A stretch of 64,000 bases of DNA. Source: Chloroflexota bacterium (GTDB lineage: Bacteria; Chloroflexota; Dehalococcoidia; Lucifugimonadales; UBA2985). The translations under genes and the position numbers were made by a program. Numbering within the stretch: the stretch's first letter is position 1; each line of letters opens with the position of its first letter. Shown here piece by piece: positions 33,242-40,998 of the stretch. The notes below the pieces were generated by a model that saw only the letters and a program-made list of their open reading frames with translations, had not been told where the DNA came from and made no database searches. The stretch covers positions 271,457 through 335,456 of the forward strand of contig JAPPHY010000016.1 in NCBI GenBank assembly GCA_028877205.1, written 5' to 3'.

Positions 33242-34879
33242 TCAGTCCCGTCCGCCGAACAGGTCGTCGGCGTCACGTTCCATCTGCCGCCGCATCTCAG
33301 ACGCCTCCAGAAAGCCCAGCTCGCGGTACGACTCCGCCGTGCCGTAGTCCCTGACGCGGAGCACAACGGGAATCGGCACCGAATGGCCGAACACCAGCGA
33401 CTGCTGCTTGCTGTCCAGCCTGCTCAGCACTGAGCGCAGCTCACGCGCGCCGTAGGTGCCCGCCGTCACAGCGTCGACGTCGCGCTCGTTGTCCAGCAGA
33501 CACACCAGCTTGGTGCCCAGCTGGCTCATGACCTCCTCGTCGATTCCGCTGGGGCGCTGGTCGACGACCAGCAGCGTCACGTTGTACTTGCGCATCTCCC
33601 TGGCGATGTTCCCGAAGGTGGTTTGCGACGCGACCTCTCTGCTGAGGAACCTGTGCGCCTCCTCGATTGTGATCACCAGCGGGCGCGGCTCCCGCGAGGC
33701 GTCACCCATCGCCTCCTCCTTCCGCCGCACGTAGCGCTCGTGGATGCGACGCGTCAGCAGGTTGGCCACCAGCATGTACGCCGATAGATCGTGCCTGTGC
33801 CGCCCGAACTCGAGCACCACGTGAATGCCCCTGTCCAGGTAGCGGAGTATCTCCTCAACGGACTCGTCCGACTCCCTCTCGGTCATGAAGTCGTACCGCC
33901 GGAACCTGCTCAGCCGGTTGTGGAGCGTGGACAGCGCTCTCTCGTTGACGTTCAGATCCGCAGCCAGTTCTCGCATCTCCGGTCCGCTGACGTCCAGGAA
34001 GCTCCTGACCCATCGTTCCTGCCCGTAGTGGCGGGCCAGACTATAGGCGGCGTCCGCAGCCACCTCCGACAGCCCGAGGTTCTCCCGCAACAGGTCGATG
34101 TCCCCCGGCTCGATCTGGTTGTAGCCCACACGCAGCAGGTAGTCCGGCGAAACGCCCCGCCTGCGACTGTGGTCCTCGTCCAGCGAGAATACGCCAACCC
34201 GCGACGGGAACAGCTGCTTGATGCCCTTCACCATGCCCGTGCCCTCGGACGTTCCCATCCACCCGTACTCGCTCTCCATGTCGAAGACCAGGTTGACGGC
34301 GGCGCTCTTCTGTAGAATGCCGGCGAGCAGTATCCGCGTCAGGAAGCTCTTGCCCGTGCCGCTCTTGCCGAAGACGCCGTTGGAGCGCGTCACGAACTCC
34401 TCCAGGTCGAGACATACCCGCGTCTCCATGTCCAGCGGATTGCCGACCCAGAAGTGGCGGCTGTCCTCCGCGCCGAACACCACCTGCACGTCCTCCTCAG
34501 AGGCCAGGCGCACCGGCGCGAAGTGCGGCGGCACCGTTCGCGCAGGCGCAGGGCCGTCCAGCATGGCGAACTCGCCCTCAATGGCCAGCATGGGCAGAAC
34601 CCTGAGCATTGCGTAGGCTGCGGAGGTCGCAACCACCCCTGCGATGAGCGGGTTGGACGTGTCCGGCGGATTGGCGCGGATAGAGTCGTCCGACCACTCC
34701 AGCGCGATGTCGGTGATCACCCCGTAGAAGCGGCGGCTCTGCCCCTGAATCACAACGTGCTGGCCTAGCGCCATCTCCTCCACCGGGCAGTCCGGAGACA
34801 GCCGAACGTCCACGCCGCGGGTCATGGAGCCGCCGACCACGACGCCGAGATAGCGGCCGCTGCTCTCTCGATACGTCAC
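33242..34879 (-). CDS. herA: HerA-family DNA translocase (HAS barrel, DUF87 ATPase)
   Basis: 545 aa from GTG. The N-terminal ~90 residues form a HAS barrel (SSGRYLGVVVGGSMTRGVDV). The hexameric FtsK-like ATPase core has Walker A GVFGKSGTGKSFLTRI, Walker B PLVITIEEAHRFLS and the sensor segment NVTLLVVDQRPSGIDEEV. HerA pumps DNA toward the NurA nuclease during end resection. The GTG overlaps the stop of the HAS-barrel gene (GTGA), and nurA lies upstream, giving a nurA-HAS-herA operon. Confidence 0.9.
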   Translation of the reverse strand: MTYRESSGRYLGVVVGGSMTRGVDVRLSPDCPVEEMALGQHVVIQGQSRRFYGVITDIALEWSDDSIRANPPDTSNPLIAGVVATSAAYAMLRVLPMLAIEGEFAMLDGPAPARTVPPHFAPVRLASEEDVQVVFGAEDSRHFWVGNPLDMETRVCLDLEEFVTRSNGVFGKSGTGKSFLTRILLAGILQKSAAVNLVFDMESEYGWMGTSEGTGMVKGIKQLFPSRVGVFSLDEDHSRRRGVSPDYLLRVGYNQIEPGDIDLLRENLGLSEVAADAAYSLARHYGQERWVRSFLDVSGPEMRELAADLNVNERALSTLHNRLSRFRRYDFMTERESDESVEEILRYLDRGIHVVLEFGRHRHDLSAYMLVANLLTRRIHERYVRRKEEAMGDASREPRPLVITIEEAHRFLSREVASQTTFGNIAREMRKYNVTLLVVDQRPSGIDEEVMSQLGTKLVCLLDNERDVDAVTAGTYGARELRSVLSRLDSKQQSLVFGHSVPIPVVLRVRDYGTAESYRELGFLEASEMRRQMERDADDLFGGRD

Positions 34880-35469
34880 GGGGCGGCCCTCAGAAGGATG
34901 GATTCGACGGTGCGGAAGTCGCCCGGAATCAGAGCGGCAAGCTGCCTTCCAGCTCCTGCCAGGAACGCTTGCGGGTCAGGCTGCGCGGCCACTGCGTGCC
35001 TGAGGAACGCGGCCACGACCTCCTCCAGTGCGGCGATTCCCGAGCCGGCCAGCAGCCGCAGGCAATCGGTCGACGCCGAAAATGCCGATAGCTCGTCTGC
35101 GACGCACACGTGAACGAACGCGTATATCGGAGGCGGCGATGGCGGCAGGTGGTACAGCGTTCCACCTTCGCTGGCGTGTCCCACAATCACGGCGCGGAAG
35201 TCCGTGCGCAGCAGGTGCTCGAGCTGCGGGTTGCTGCGGTACACGTCCTCTTCGGAGGCCTCGCCCTCGCCGCGCGCGGTCGGCCTGCGGCTGGGGTCGA
35301 TGCCGCGGGTGGCAACCTCATGCACCACACCGTACGCGGGGCATGGGCCTCCCGTCCTCACGAGCGCACCAAGGTGCGGCGCGCCATAGAGCCGGTAGCT
35401 CTGAGACACGAAGCCGGTGGAGCTGCTCTCCACGACCTCGCCCACCCGTGCGTCTCCGCCTAGAGCCAC
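34876..35469 (-). CDS. HAS-barrel-like small protein between NurA and HerA
   Basis: 197 aa from the GTG at 35469, which overlaps the nurA stop. The N-terminus VGEVVESSSTGFVSQSYRLY followed by PHLGALVRT resembles the HAS barrel at the front of HerA and ATP synthases. The rest (PPSPPPIYAFVHVCVADELS, then helical to the C-terminus) is not recognised. Four-base coupling to herA on one side and overlap with nurA on the other imply a stoichiometric third component of the complex. The frame extends further upstream as a shadow of nurA. Another GTG at 35445 is a possible start. Confidence 0.72.
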   Translation of the reverse strand: MALGGDARVGEVVESSSTGFVSQSYRLYGAPHLGALVRTGGPCPAYGVVHEVATRGIDPSRRPTARGEGEASEEDVYRSNPQLEHLLRTDFRAVIVGHASEGGTLYHLPPSPPPIYAFVHVCVADELSAFSASTDCLRLLAGSGIAALEEVVAAFLRHAVAAQPDPQAFLAGAGRQLAALIPGDFRTVESILLRAAP

Positions 35470-36668
35470 TTCACCCTCTTGCTGCGGTCCTTGAGCGAGG
35501 TGTAGACAGGCAGCCGTTGCGTTCCGAGTGCGGCTTCTACCATCACGCGAAACTCCTCGCGGTCGCCTCCGGTGACCACCGCCTGCTCGTGGGCCTCCGA
35601 AATGGCGACGGGGTAACCGTGCCCCTTGCGGCACTGGTCGATAAGGCCGGCGTGCGTCAAGGACAGCAACTCCGTTGAGTCGGCCACCCACGCCGGGATT
35701 TCCACCCTCGCAATCTCCTCGCCTGAGTTCAGGTAGTAGAAGTGCACCTCGTGCTCGCCGTAGTAGCGCTCCACGATTGACGAGGTGGTGGCGAACACGT
35801 CCGAACGCTCGCCGCCGCCCAGCAGTTCGCCGAATATGTCCCGGTCCATGACGCCCGCGATGGCGTCGCAGGGGCGCTGCCCCAACGCAAGCGACCCGCA
35901 GTGCATATCGCAGTTGGCGGCCTCGTAGGGGCACCGGCGGTTGTCAAGGCGCAGAGCGTTCACTACGTCGGCGCTCCGGGGAAGACTCACGTAGGCCGCG
36001 AGGGCCAGCGGGCGGGAGCGGGCTAGCTCTCGCAGTCTGTCCATTACGGGCAGGAACATGTCGTCGATCAGAGCCCTTCGGACGAAGTCCTGGTACGCCT
36101 GCCCGGCCAGTGACCACAGAATCAGCGAGCCGTCGATGAGGGCCAGCGTGGGCGTATTGTCAGGAGACTGCTCCGCGAGCGCGGCCAGTGTCCTGAGCTC
36201 TTCCACGGCGCGCAGCGCGCCCAGCAGGCTTCCCTCCAGCGCCTGCGTGCGTCCGCTGCCGGGATCGCGCAGGTACATGTCCTGTTCATCAGTGAAGAGG
36301 CGCGGCTCGCTTCCAAGCTCCGCCACTGGTTGCTCACCGTACCTGATGTGCACGGTGCCTAGGTTGATCAGGTAGCATCTCGCCGCCAGGTGTCTGTCGA
36401 CGTCAATGTGGGACCCGTCGACGGCCAGCGCGGCGTAGGCCGGCGGCAGGGCAGGGGAGGGGTGGCGGCCTGTCAACGAGCCACGGAGACCAGCCACAAG
36501 GAACGTAGTGCGACTCAGGGCCCGCTTCTCCTCTATAACGTCGCTCTGTGCGGTCGAGAGGGTGTCCAGGGCCAGCGATAGATGCGCATCGCGTTCCGCC
36601 CGGCGTTCGCCCAAGCCGGCCGCCATGTCCGCAATCTGGCCGGCTATCTTGTGCAGGTCTAGTGACAC
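35460..36668 (-). CDS. nurA: NurA-domain nuclease
   Basis: 402 aa. YAALAVDGSHIDVDRH supplies the first catalytic Asp, TPTLALIDGSLILWSL the second acidic motif, and the C-terminal block HAGLIDQCRKGHGYPVAISEAHEQAVV the conserved NurA tail. NurA is a 5'-3' exonuclease/endonuclease that works with HerA in resection of double-strand breaks in archaea and in some bacteria. It lies 18 bases downstream of selB and overlaps the HAS-barrel gene, so it heads the nuclease operon while possibly being read from the selB promoter. Confidence 0.9.
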   Translation of the reverse strand: MSLDLHKIAGQIADMAAGLGERRAERDAHLSLALDTLSTAQSDVIEEKRALSRTTFLVAGLRGSLTGRHPSPALPPAYAALAVDGSHIDVDRHLAARCYLINLGTVHIRYGEQPVAELGSEPRLFTDEQDMYLRDPGSGRTQALEGSLLGALRAVEELRTLAALAEQSPDNTPTLALIDGSLILWSLAGQAYQDFVRRALIDDMFLPVMDRLRELARSRPLALAAYVSLPRSADVVNALRLDNRRCPYEAANCDMHCGSLALGQRPCDAIAGVMDRDIFGELLGGGERSDVFATTSSIVERYYGEHEVHFYYLNSGEEIARVEIPAWVADSTELLSLTHAGLIDQCRKGHGYPVAISEAHEQAVVTGGDREEFRVMVEAALGTQRLPVYTSLKDRSKRVKWL

Positions 36669-36686
36669 GTATGACCTCGAATCCGC

Positions 36687-38549
36687 CTATCGCAGTACAC
36701 GGTCGTCGCCGACGCGGCGGGTGATGCGCTGCTGGTCCAGGTGCTCCAGGAGAGCCAGGGCGTACTTGCGGCTGGTGTTGAACCGGTCTCGCACCTGGCC
36801 CACGTTTATCGTGCCGTTGTCCCTGATGGCGGCCACGACGGCATCCACCATCTCTTTGTACGCCGCTGCCTCATACACCACGGCATCGCTCACGCGCACG
36901 ACCCGGCCCTGGTCGATGAGCATTGCGAGTACGTCTTCGTCGGGATCCTCGCCCGTGGGCGGCGAGAAGGGGTCGGAGCGCAGCCGGCCGATGTACGCCT
37001 CCACCAGCTTCGTCTGTTCCATGCTGGGCGCGGCGCTGTGCTCCGGCAGCCGCACGGCTCCGGCATCCTCGGCCAGTGCGCCGTCCTCCGCAAGCCTCGC
37101 AACGACGTGCGGAAACTCCTGGACAGACAGTCCAAGCCTGCTGCGCAGCTCCTCCCTCTGCATTCCCCGGCGCAGCGGGTGCTCCCGATGGTACTGGCCC
37201 AGCGCACCGTTGGCGCGGCCCGCCAGCGTGCTCCAGCCAGCCGCGGTGTAGAGTTGGGACCTCTGAGTGACAGGCCCCAACGGAAGCGTCACGACTCCGC
37301 CTTCTCGTGCGAGTTGCTCCACGACGCCCTCCGCCTCCTTCACCGAGAGGTTGGCCCGCCCGGCCAGCGCCTCCAGCGTGCACGGCTCCCCGGAGCGGAT
37401 GGCCTGCAAGGCCACCTCCTCCAGGCTGCCGCGCTCCAGCACCTCCAGGCGCTCCAGCGTCGGCGCGTGGCGTCGGCGGTGTCGCTTGGCATGCGGCTCC
37501 ACCACAGCACCGCCTCCGAGAGTAGCGTCCGACGAACGAATGACAAAGTAGTCGCCTTTGACCAGGGCGAGTGGGTTGTCGAGCCGTACCTGCGCCCACA
37601 CCTCTTCGCCGGGGGCAGCCTCGTCGCGCTCCAGCAGGCGCACGCGTGCGACGCTCTCCGTGGAGCCGGTGTGGAACGTCACAGGCCTGTTGTGGCGCAG
37701 GCCACGCGGCGCGCTGTCCAGGAGGCGCAGTCGCACGTCCGCGGCAATGGTGGGCCTTAGCCAGCCGGGAATGGTAAGCACGTCGCCGCGCTCTATGTCG
37801 TCGTGGGACACGCCGGACAGGTTCACGGCGAGCCGTCGTCCGGGCGTCGCCGTCTCCAGCTTCTGTTGGTGGCTCTGCAGGCCGCGGATGCGGGACACGC
37901 GACCGGAGGGCAGGAGCTGCACCTCCATGCCCACCGACAGTGAGCCGTCGATGAGCGTGCCCGTGACCACGGCGCCGAAGCCCGGCATGGTGAACGAGCG
38001 ATCGATGGGCAGGCGCGGCCTGCCGGTGTCTCGTCTCGTCTCGGCGGCGTCCAGCATTCCGTCCAGCGTCGACAGCAGCTCCGGCACGCCTTCGCCGGTC
38101 ACCGCGGACACGGCCACCATCGGCGCGCCCTCGAGCGTGGTGTCTTGAAGCACGTCCTCTACTTCCGCCATCACCAGCTCCACCATCTCGGCGTCGACCA
38201 GGTCACGCTTTGCAACGACGACTAGCCCTCTCTCGACGCGAAGCAGGTCCAGTATCGCCAGGTGCTCCCGGGTCTGCGGCATCACAGACTCGTTGGCGGC
38301 GATCACCAGCAGCGCGAGGTCGATGCCGCCGACGCCCGCGAGCATGTGCCTGATGAAGCGCTCATGACCTGGAACGTCGACGATGCTCACCTCGCGGCCG
38401 CTGGGAAGTGTGAGCCACGCGAACCCCAGCTCGATGGTGAGGCCGCGCTCCTTCTCCTCGCGGAGCCGGTCCGGGTCGATGCCGGTGAGGGCCTTTACGA
38501 GCGTGGACTTGCCGTGGTCGACGTGTCCTGCCGTGCCGATAACGAACAT
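36687..38549 (-). CDS. selB: Selenocysteine-specific elongation factor SelB
   Basis: 620 aa. Delivers Sec-tRNA to UGA codons with a SECIS hairpin. The GTPase domain has [20 protein letters not shown] (G1), [12 protein letters not shown] (G2) and [13 protein letters not shown] (G3); G4 reads AKRDLVD. Two EF-Tu-like beta-barrel domains follow, then four winged-helix repeats from about residue 370 to the end, the SECIS-binding part. Its presence implies selenoprotein synthesis, but I found no selA, selD or tRNA-Sec gene in the window. Confidence 0.95.
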   Translation of the reverse strand: MFVIGTAGHVDHGKSTLVKALTGIDPDRLREEKERGLTIELGFAWLTLPSGREVSIVDVPGHERFIRHMLAGVGGIDLALLVIAANESVMPQTREHLAILDLLRVERGLVVVAKRDLVDAEMVELVMAEVEDVLQDTTLEGAPMVAVSAVTGEGVPELLSTLDGMLDAAETRRDTGRPRLPIDRSFTMPGFGAVVTGTLIDGSLSVGMEVQLLPSGRVSRIRGLQSHQQKLETATPGRRLAVNLSGVSHDDIERGDVLTIPGWLRPTIAADVRLRLLDSAPRGLRHNRPVTFHTGSTESVARVRLLERDEAAPGEEVWAQVRLDNPLALVKGDYFVIRSSDATLGGGAVVEPHAKRHRRRHAPTLERLEVLERGSLEEVALQAIRSGEPCTLEALAGRANLSVKEAEGVVEQLAREGGVVTLPLGPVTQRSQLYTAAGWSTLAGRANGALGQYHREHPLRRGMQREELRSRLGLSVQEFPHVVARLAEDGALAEDAGAVRLPEHSAAPSMEQTKLVEAYIGRLRSDPFSPPTGEDPDEDVLAMLIDQGRVVRVSDAVVYEAAAYKEMVDAVVAAIRDNGTINVGQVRDRFNTSRKYALALLEHLDQQRITRRVGDDRVLR

Positions 38550-38575
38550 GGGAAGCTCCCGACGGGGCTGAAGTC

Positions 38576-38604
38576 AGGATAGCACAAGGGCAGGGCAGGG
38601 GCAA
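38576..38604 (-). promoter_or_regulatory. selB promoter
   Basis: On the minus strand TTGCCC (38604-38599), a 17-bp spacer and TATCCT (38581-38576), with a TGC extension before the -10. The leader would be ~20 bases. Confidence 0.5.
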
Positions 38605-38622
38605 TTTGAAGCGGGGCAAGTC

Positions 38623-39846
38623 TCAGCCGAAGAACCGCAGGAACACCTCGTTGCCGAGCAGCCGGCCGCGAGCGGTCAGGCGCACCACGCTATCATCGCG
38701 CTCCAGCAGGCCGAGGCCCGTCAGCTCCGCGAGCTGCTCCCCGAATACCGCGTCCATGCGCCGCCCGAACCGGCTCTCGAACGACGCAAGGCTCACACCC
38801 TCGTCGAGGCGAAGCCCCATCATCATGGTCTCCGCCATCTCAAGCGAAACGTCAAGAAACTCCACGCCGCCCATGACCGGGAAGCTTGCCAAAGTCTCCT
38901 CGGACAGGGTTGCAGGCGCCGCTCCCGCAAGCTCCGCGGCTGCCATGGACCTCACGTACTCCCTCGGCGAGGCGAGGTTGTGGAAGCGCCATCGTCCCAG
39001 ATAGGAGTGCGCTCCCGGCCCGACGCCTAGAAACGGGCCGTTCCTCCAGTACGTCAGGTTGTGCCGGCTTTCGAGGCCCGGCCGTGCCCAGTTGGAGATC
39101 TCGTAGTGGCGGTATCCTTCCCGCGCGAGCGTCTCCTCCGCATGCAGGTACATGTCCGCCGCCAGGTCGCCGTCCGGCTCCGGCAGCGCGCCGAGCCTGA
39201 CCTGCTGCTCCATCGGCGTGCCCTCCTCCAGCGTTAGGCAATACAGCGACAGGTGCTCCGGCCCCAATGCCAGCGCGCCGTCCAGTGTGTCTCGCCATTG
39301 CGCCATGCTCTGATGGGGCAGGCCGTACATCAGGTCGAGGTTCACGTTCTCGAATCCGGCGCGCCTGACCGCCCGGTAAGCGTCTGCCGCCTCCTGCGCC
39401 GTGTGACGTCTGCCGAGAAGCCGCAGCAATCCGTCGTCAAGGCTCTGCACGCCGATGCTCAGCCGGTTGAAGCCCAGCCGCGAGAGCGACGCTGGGCGAT
39501 CGCGGAGCAGGTCGCCGGGGTTAGCCTCCATTGTCGCCTCCGCGTCCGGCATGACGCCGAAAGCCCGCCGGACGGCTGCGAGAACGGCTTCGAGGTCATG
39601 AGCGGGCAGGTAGGACGGCGTTCCGCCGCCCATGAAGATCGTCGTGACGGCGGGCCTGCTCAGCGCTGCGCCCCACCGCTCGATCTCTGACACCAGCGCC
39701 TCGACGTATGCGGGCATCATCTGCTCGATGCCTGCGTAGGTATTGAAGTCGCAGTAGGGGCACTTGGTCTCGCAGAAGGGTATGTGAACGTACAGCGAGA
39801 GGCTGTGGGGCAGGGAAGTGGTTGCAGTTGCGGGCAGTGTGTTCAT
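38623..39846 (-). CDS. hemW: HemW-like radical SAM protein (coproporphyrinogen III oxidase-like)
   Basis: 407 aa from the ATG at 39846. LYVHIPFCETKCPYCDFNTY carries the CxxxCxxC cluster; the fourth Cys of true HemN (CxxxCxxCxC) is Asp here, as in HemW. FMGGGTPSYLPAHDLEAVL, SIGVQSLDDGLLRLLGR and NLDLMYGLPHQSMAQW are the HemN/HemW blocks. HemW binds heme and is thought to deliver it to respiratory enzymes. It lies 22 bases after ychF on the same strand. Confidence 0.92.
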   Translation of the reverse strand: MNTLPATATTSLPHSLSLYVHIPFCETKCPYCDFNTYAGIEQMMPAYVEALVSEIERWGAALSRPAVTTIFMGGGTPSYLPAHDLEAVLAAVRRAFGVMPDAEATMEANPGDLLRDRPASLSRLGFNRLSIGVQSLDDGLLRLLGRRHTAQEAADAYRAVRRAGFENVNLDLMYGLPHQSMAQWRDTLDGALALGPEHLSLYCLTLEEGTPMEQQVRLGALPEPDGDLAADMYLHAEETLAREGYRHYEISNWARPGLESRHNLTYWRNGPFLGVGPGAHSYLGRWRFHNLASPREYVRSMAAAELAGAAPATLSEETLASFPVMGGVEFLDVSLEMAETMMMGLRLDEGVSLASFESRFGRRMDAVFGEQLAELTGLGLLERDDSVVRLTARGRLLGNEVFLRFFG

Positions 39847-39868
39847 CTGTGCCGGCTCTCTCCCGCCG

Positions 39869-40969
39869 CTATGTGTTGAAGAGGAAATTGACCACGTCGC
39901 CGTCCTGGACCTCGTAGGTCTTGCCCTCAAGGCGCAGCAGGCCGCGCTTCCGTCCCTCCGGAAGCCCGCCGCACTCGATCAGGTGGTCGTAGGAGATGAC
40001 CTCCGCGCGAATGAACCCCCGCTCGATGTCGGAGTGGATCTTGCCGGCGGCACGCACGGCAGGCGTGTGCATGTCGATTGTCCACGCCCTCACCTCGTCG
40101 GGGCCGACGGTGAAGAAGGACACAAGCCCCAGCAATGCGTAGGAGGCGCGGACGGCGCGATCTAGTGCTGGCTCCTGGAGCCCCATCGCGTCGCGCAGCT
40201 CACCGGCGTCCTCGTCGTCCATCTCCGCCAGTTCCATCTCCAGCTTGCCGCACAGCGCCACAACCTCGACGCCGGGCCTCCCATACCGCTCCCGCAGCTC
40301 CGCCTCGATCTCGGGCGCACGCGCCGCGTCCTCCTCACCAATGTTCCACAGGATGAGCAGCGGCTTGGCCGTCAGGAACCCGAAGTTTGCGAGCAACCTG
40401 CGCTCCGCTTCAGAAAGCTCCTGCTCGCGGATGGGCGTTTCCTGCTCCAGCTCACTCTTGAGCCTGTCCAGGGTGTTGCGCTCCCTCATCCGTGCCTCCC
40501 GCTCGCCGGCCCTGGCGCCCTTTAGCTCGGTCTCCAGGCGCTCGACGCGCCGTTCGAGAATGGCCAGGTCTGCGAAGGCCAGCTCTAGGTCCATTGCGGC
40601 CAGGTCCCGGTGCGGGTCGACCTCACCCTCCTCGTGAGGCACGGTGGGGTCGGAGAAAGCCCTGACCACGTGCAAGAGTGCGTCCGACCCTTGCAGCAGG
40701 TTCAGAAGCTCTCCGGCGATGCCCTGCGAACGAGCGAGGCCTTCCGGAGCACGGGGGGAGTCCACGTACCGGACCTCCGCGGGCACCGTCCTCCGGGGTC
40801 GAAACATCTCGACCAGCGGCGCGAGCCGCGCATCCTGCACCTTGGACACGCCGAGGTTGGGCTTTCTGGCGGACGCCGCCGCCGGGCCTACGTCGGCAGA
40901 CCCGCGGCTCAGCGCGTTGAAGAGCGTGGTCTTGCCGCTGCTCGGAAGGCCTACGAGTCCGACTTCCAC
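39869..40969 (-). CDS. ychF: YchF/OLA1-family P-loop protein with altered G motifs
   Basis: 366 aa. Walker A reads GLPSSGKTTLFNAL (usual GLPNVGKSTLFNAL). A coiled-coil segment lies at about residues 125-175, and the C-terminal TGS domain is clear (TPAVRAAGKIHSDIERGFIRAEV, ending in VNFLFNT). The G3 segment, DxAGLVKGAS in ordinary YchF, reads DSPRAPEGLARSQG, and G4 reads LWNIGEED. Nucleotide binding is likely, but hydrolysis and specificity may differ. YchF binds ribosomes and ATP in E. coli. Confidence 0.88.
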   Translation of the reverse strand: MEVGLVGLPSSGKTTLFNALSRGSADVGPAAASARKPNLGVSKVQDARLAPLVEMFRPRRTVPAEVRYVDSPRAPEGLARSQGIAGELLNLLQGSDALLHVVRAFSDPTVPHEEGEVDPHRDLAAMDLELAFADLAILERRVERLETELKGARAGEREARMRERNTLDRLKSELEQETPIREQELSEAERRLLANFGFLTAKPLLILWNIGEEDAARAPEIEAELRERYGRPGVEVVALCGKLEMELAEMDDEDAGELRDAMGLQEPALDRAVRASYALLGLVSFFTVGPDEVRAWTIDMHTPAVRAAGKIHSDIERGFIRAEVISYDHLIECGGLPEGRKRGLLRLEGKTYEVQDGDVVNFLFNT

Positions 40970-40998
40970 CTGAAAGGCTCACTCTGCGCCGAGTGGTG

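Noticed and set aside
35470-35934. Upstream extension of the HAS-barrel gene frame
   Set aside because: It runs through nurA in another phase and reads as Arg-rich shadow; the GTG at 35469 with overlapping stop is the sensible start.
36669-36686. tRNA-Sec gene next to selB
   Set aside because: The gap is only 18 bases; no other gap in the window folds into a tRNA by eye.
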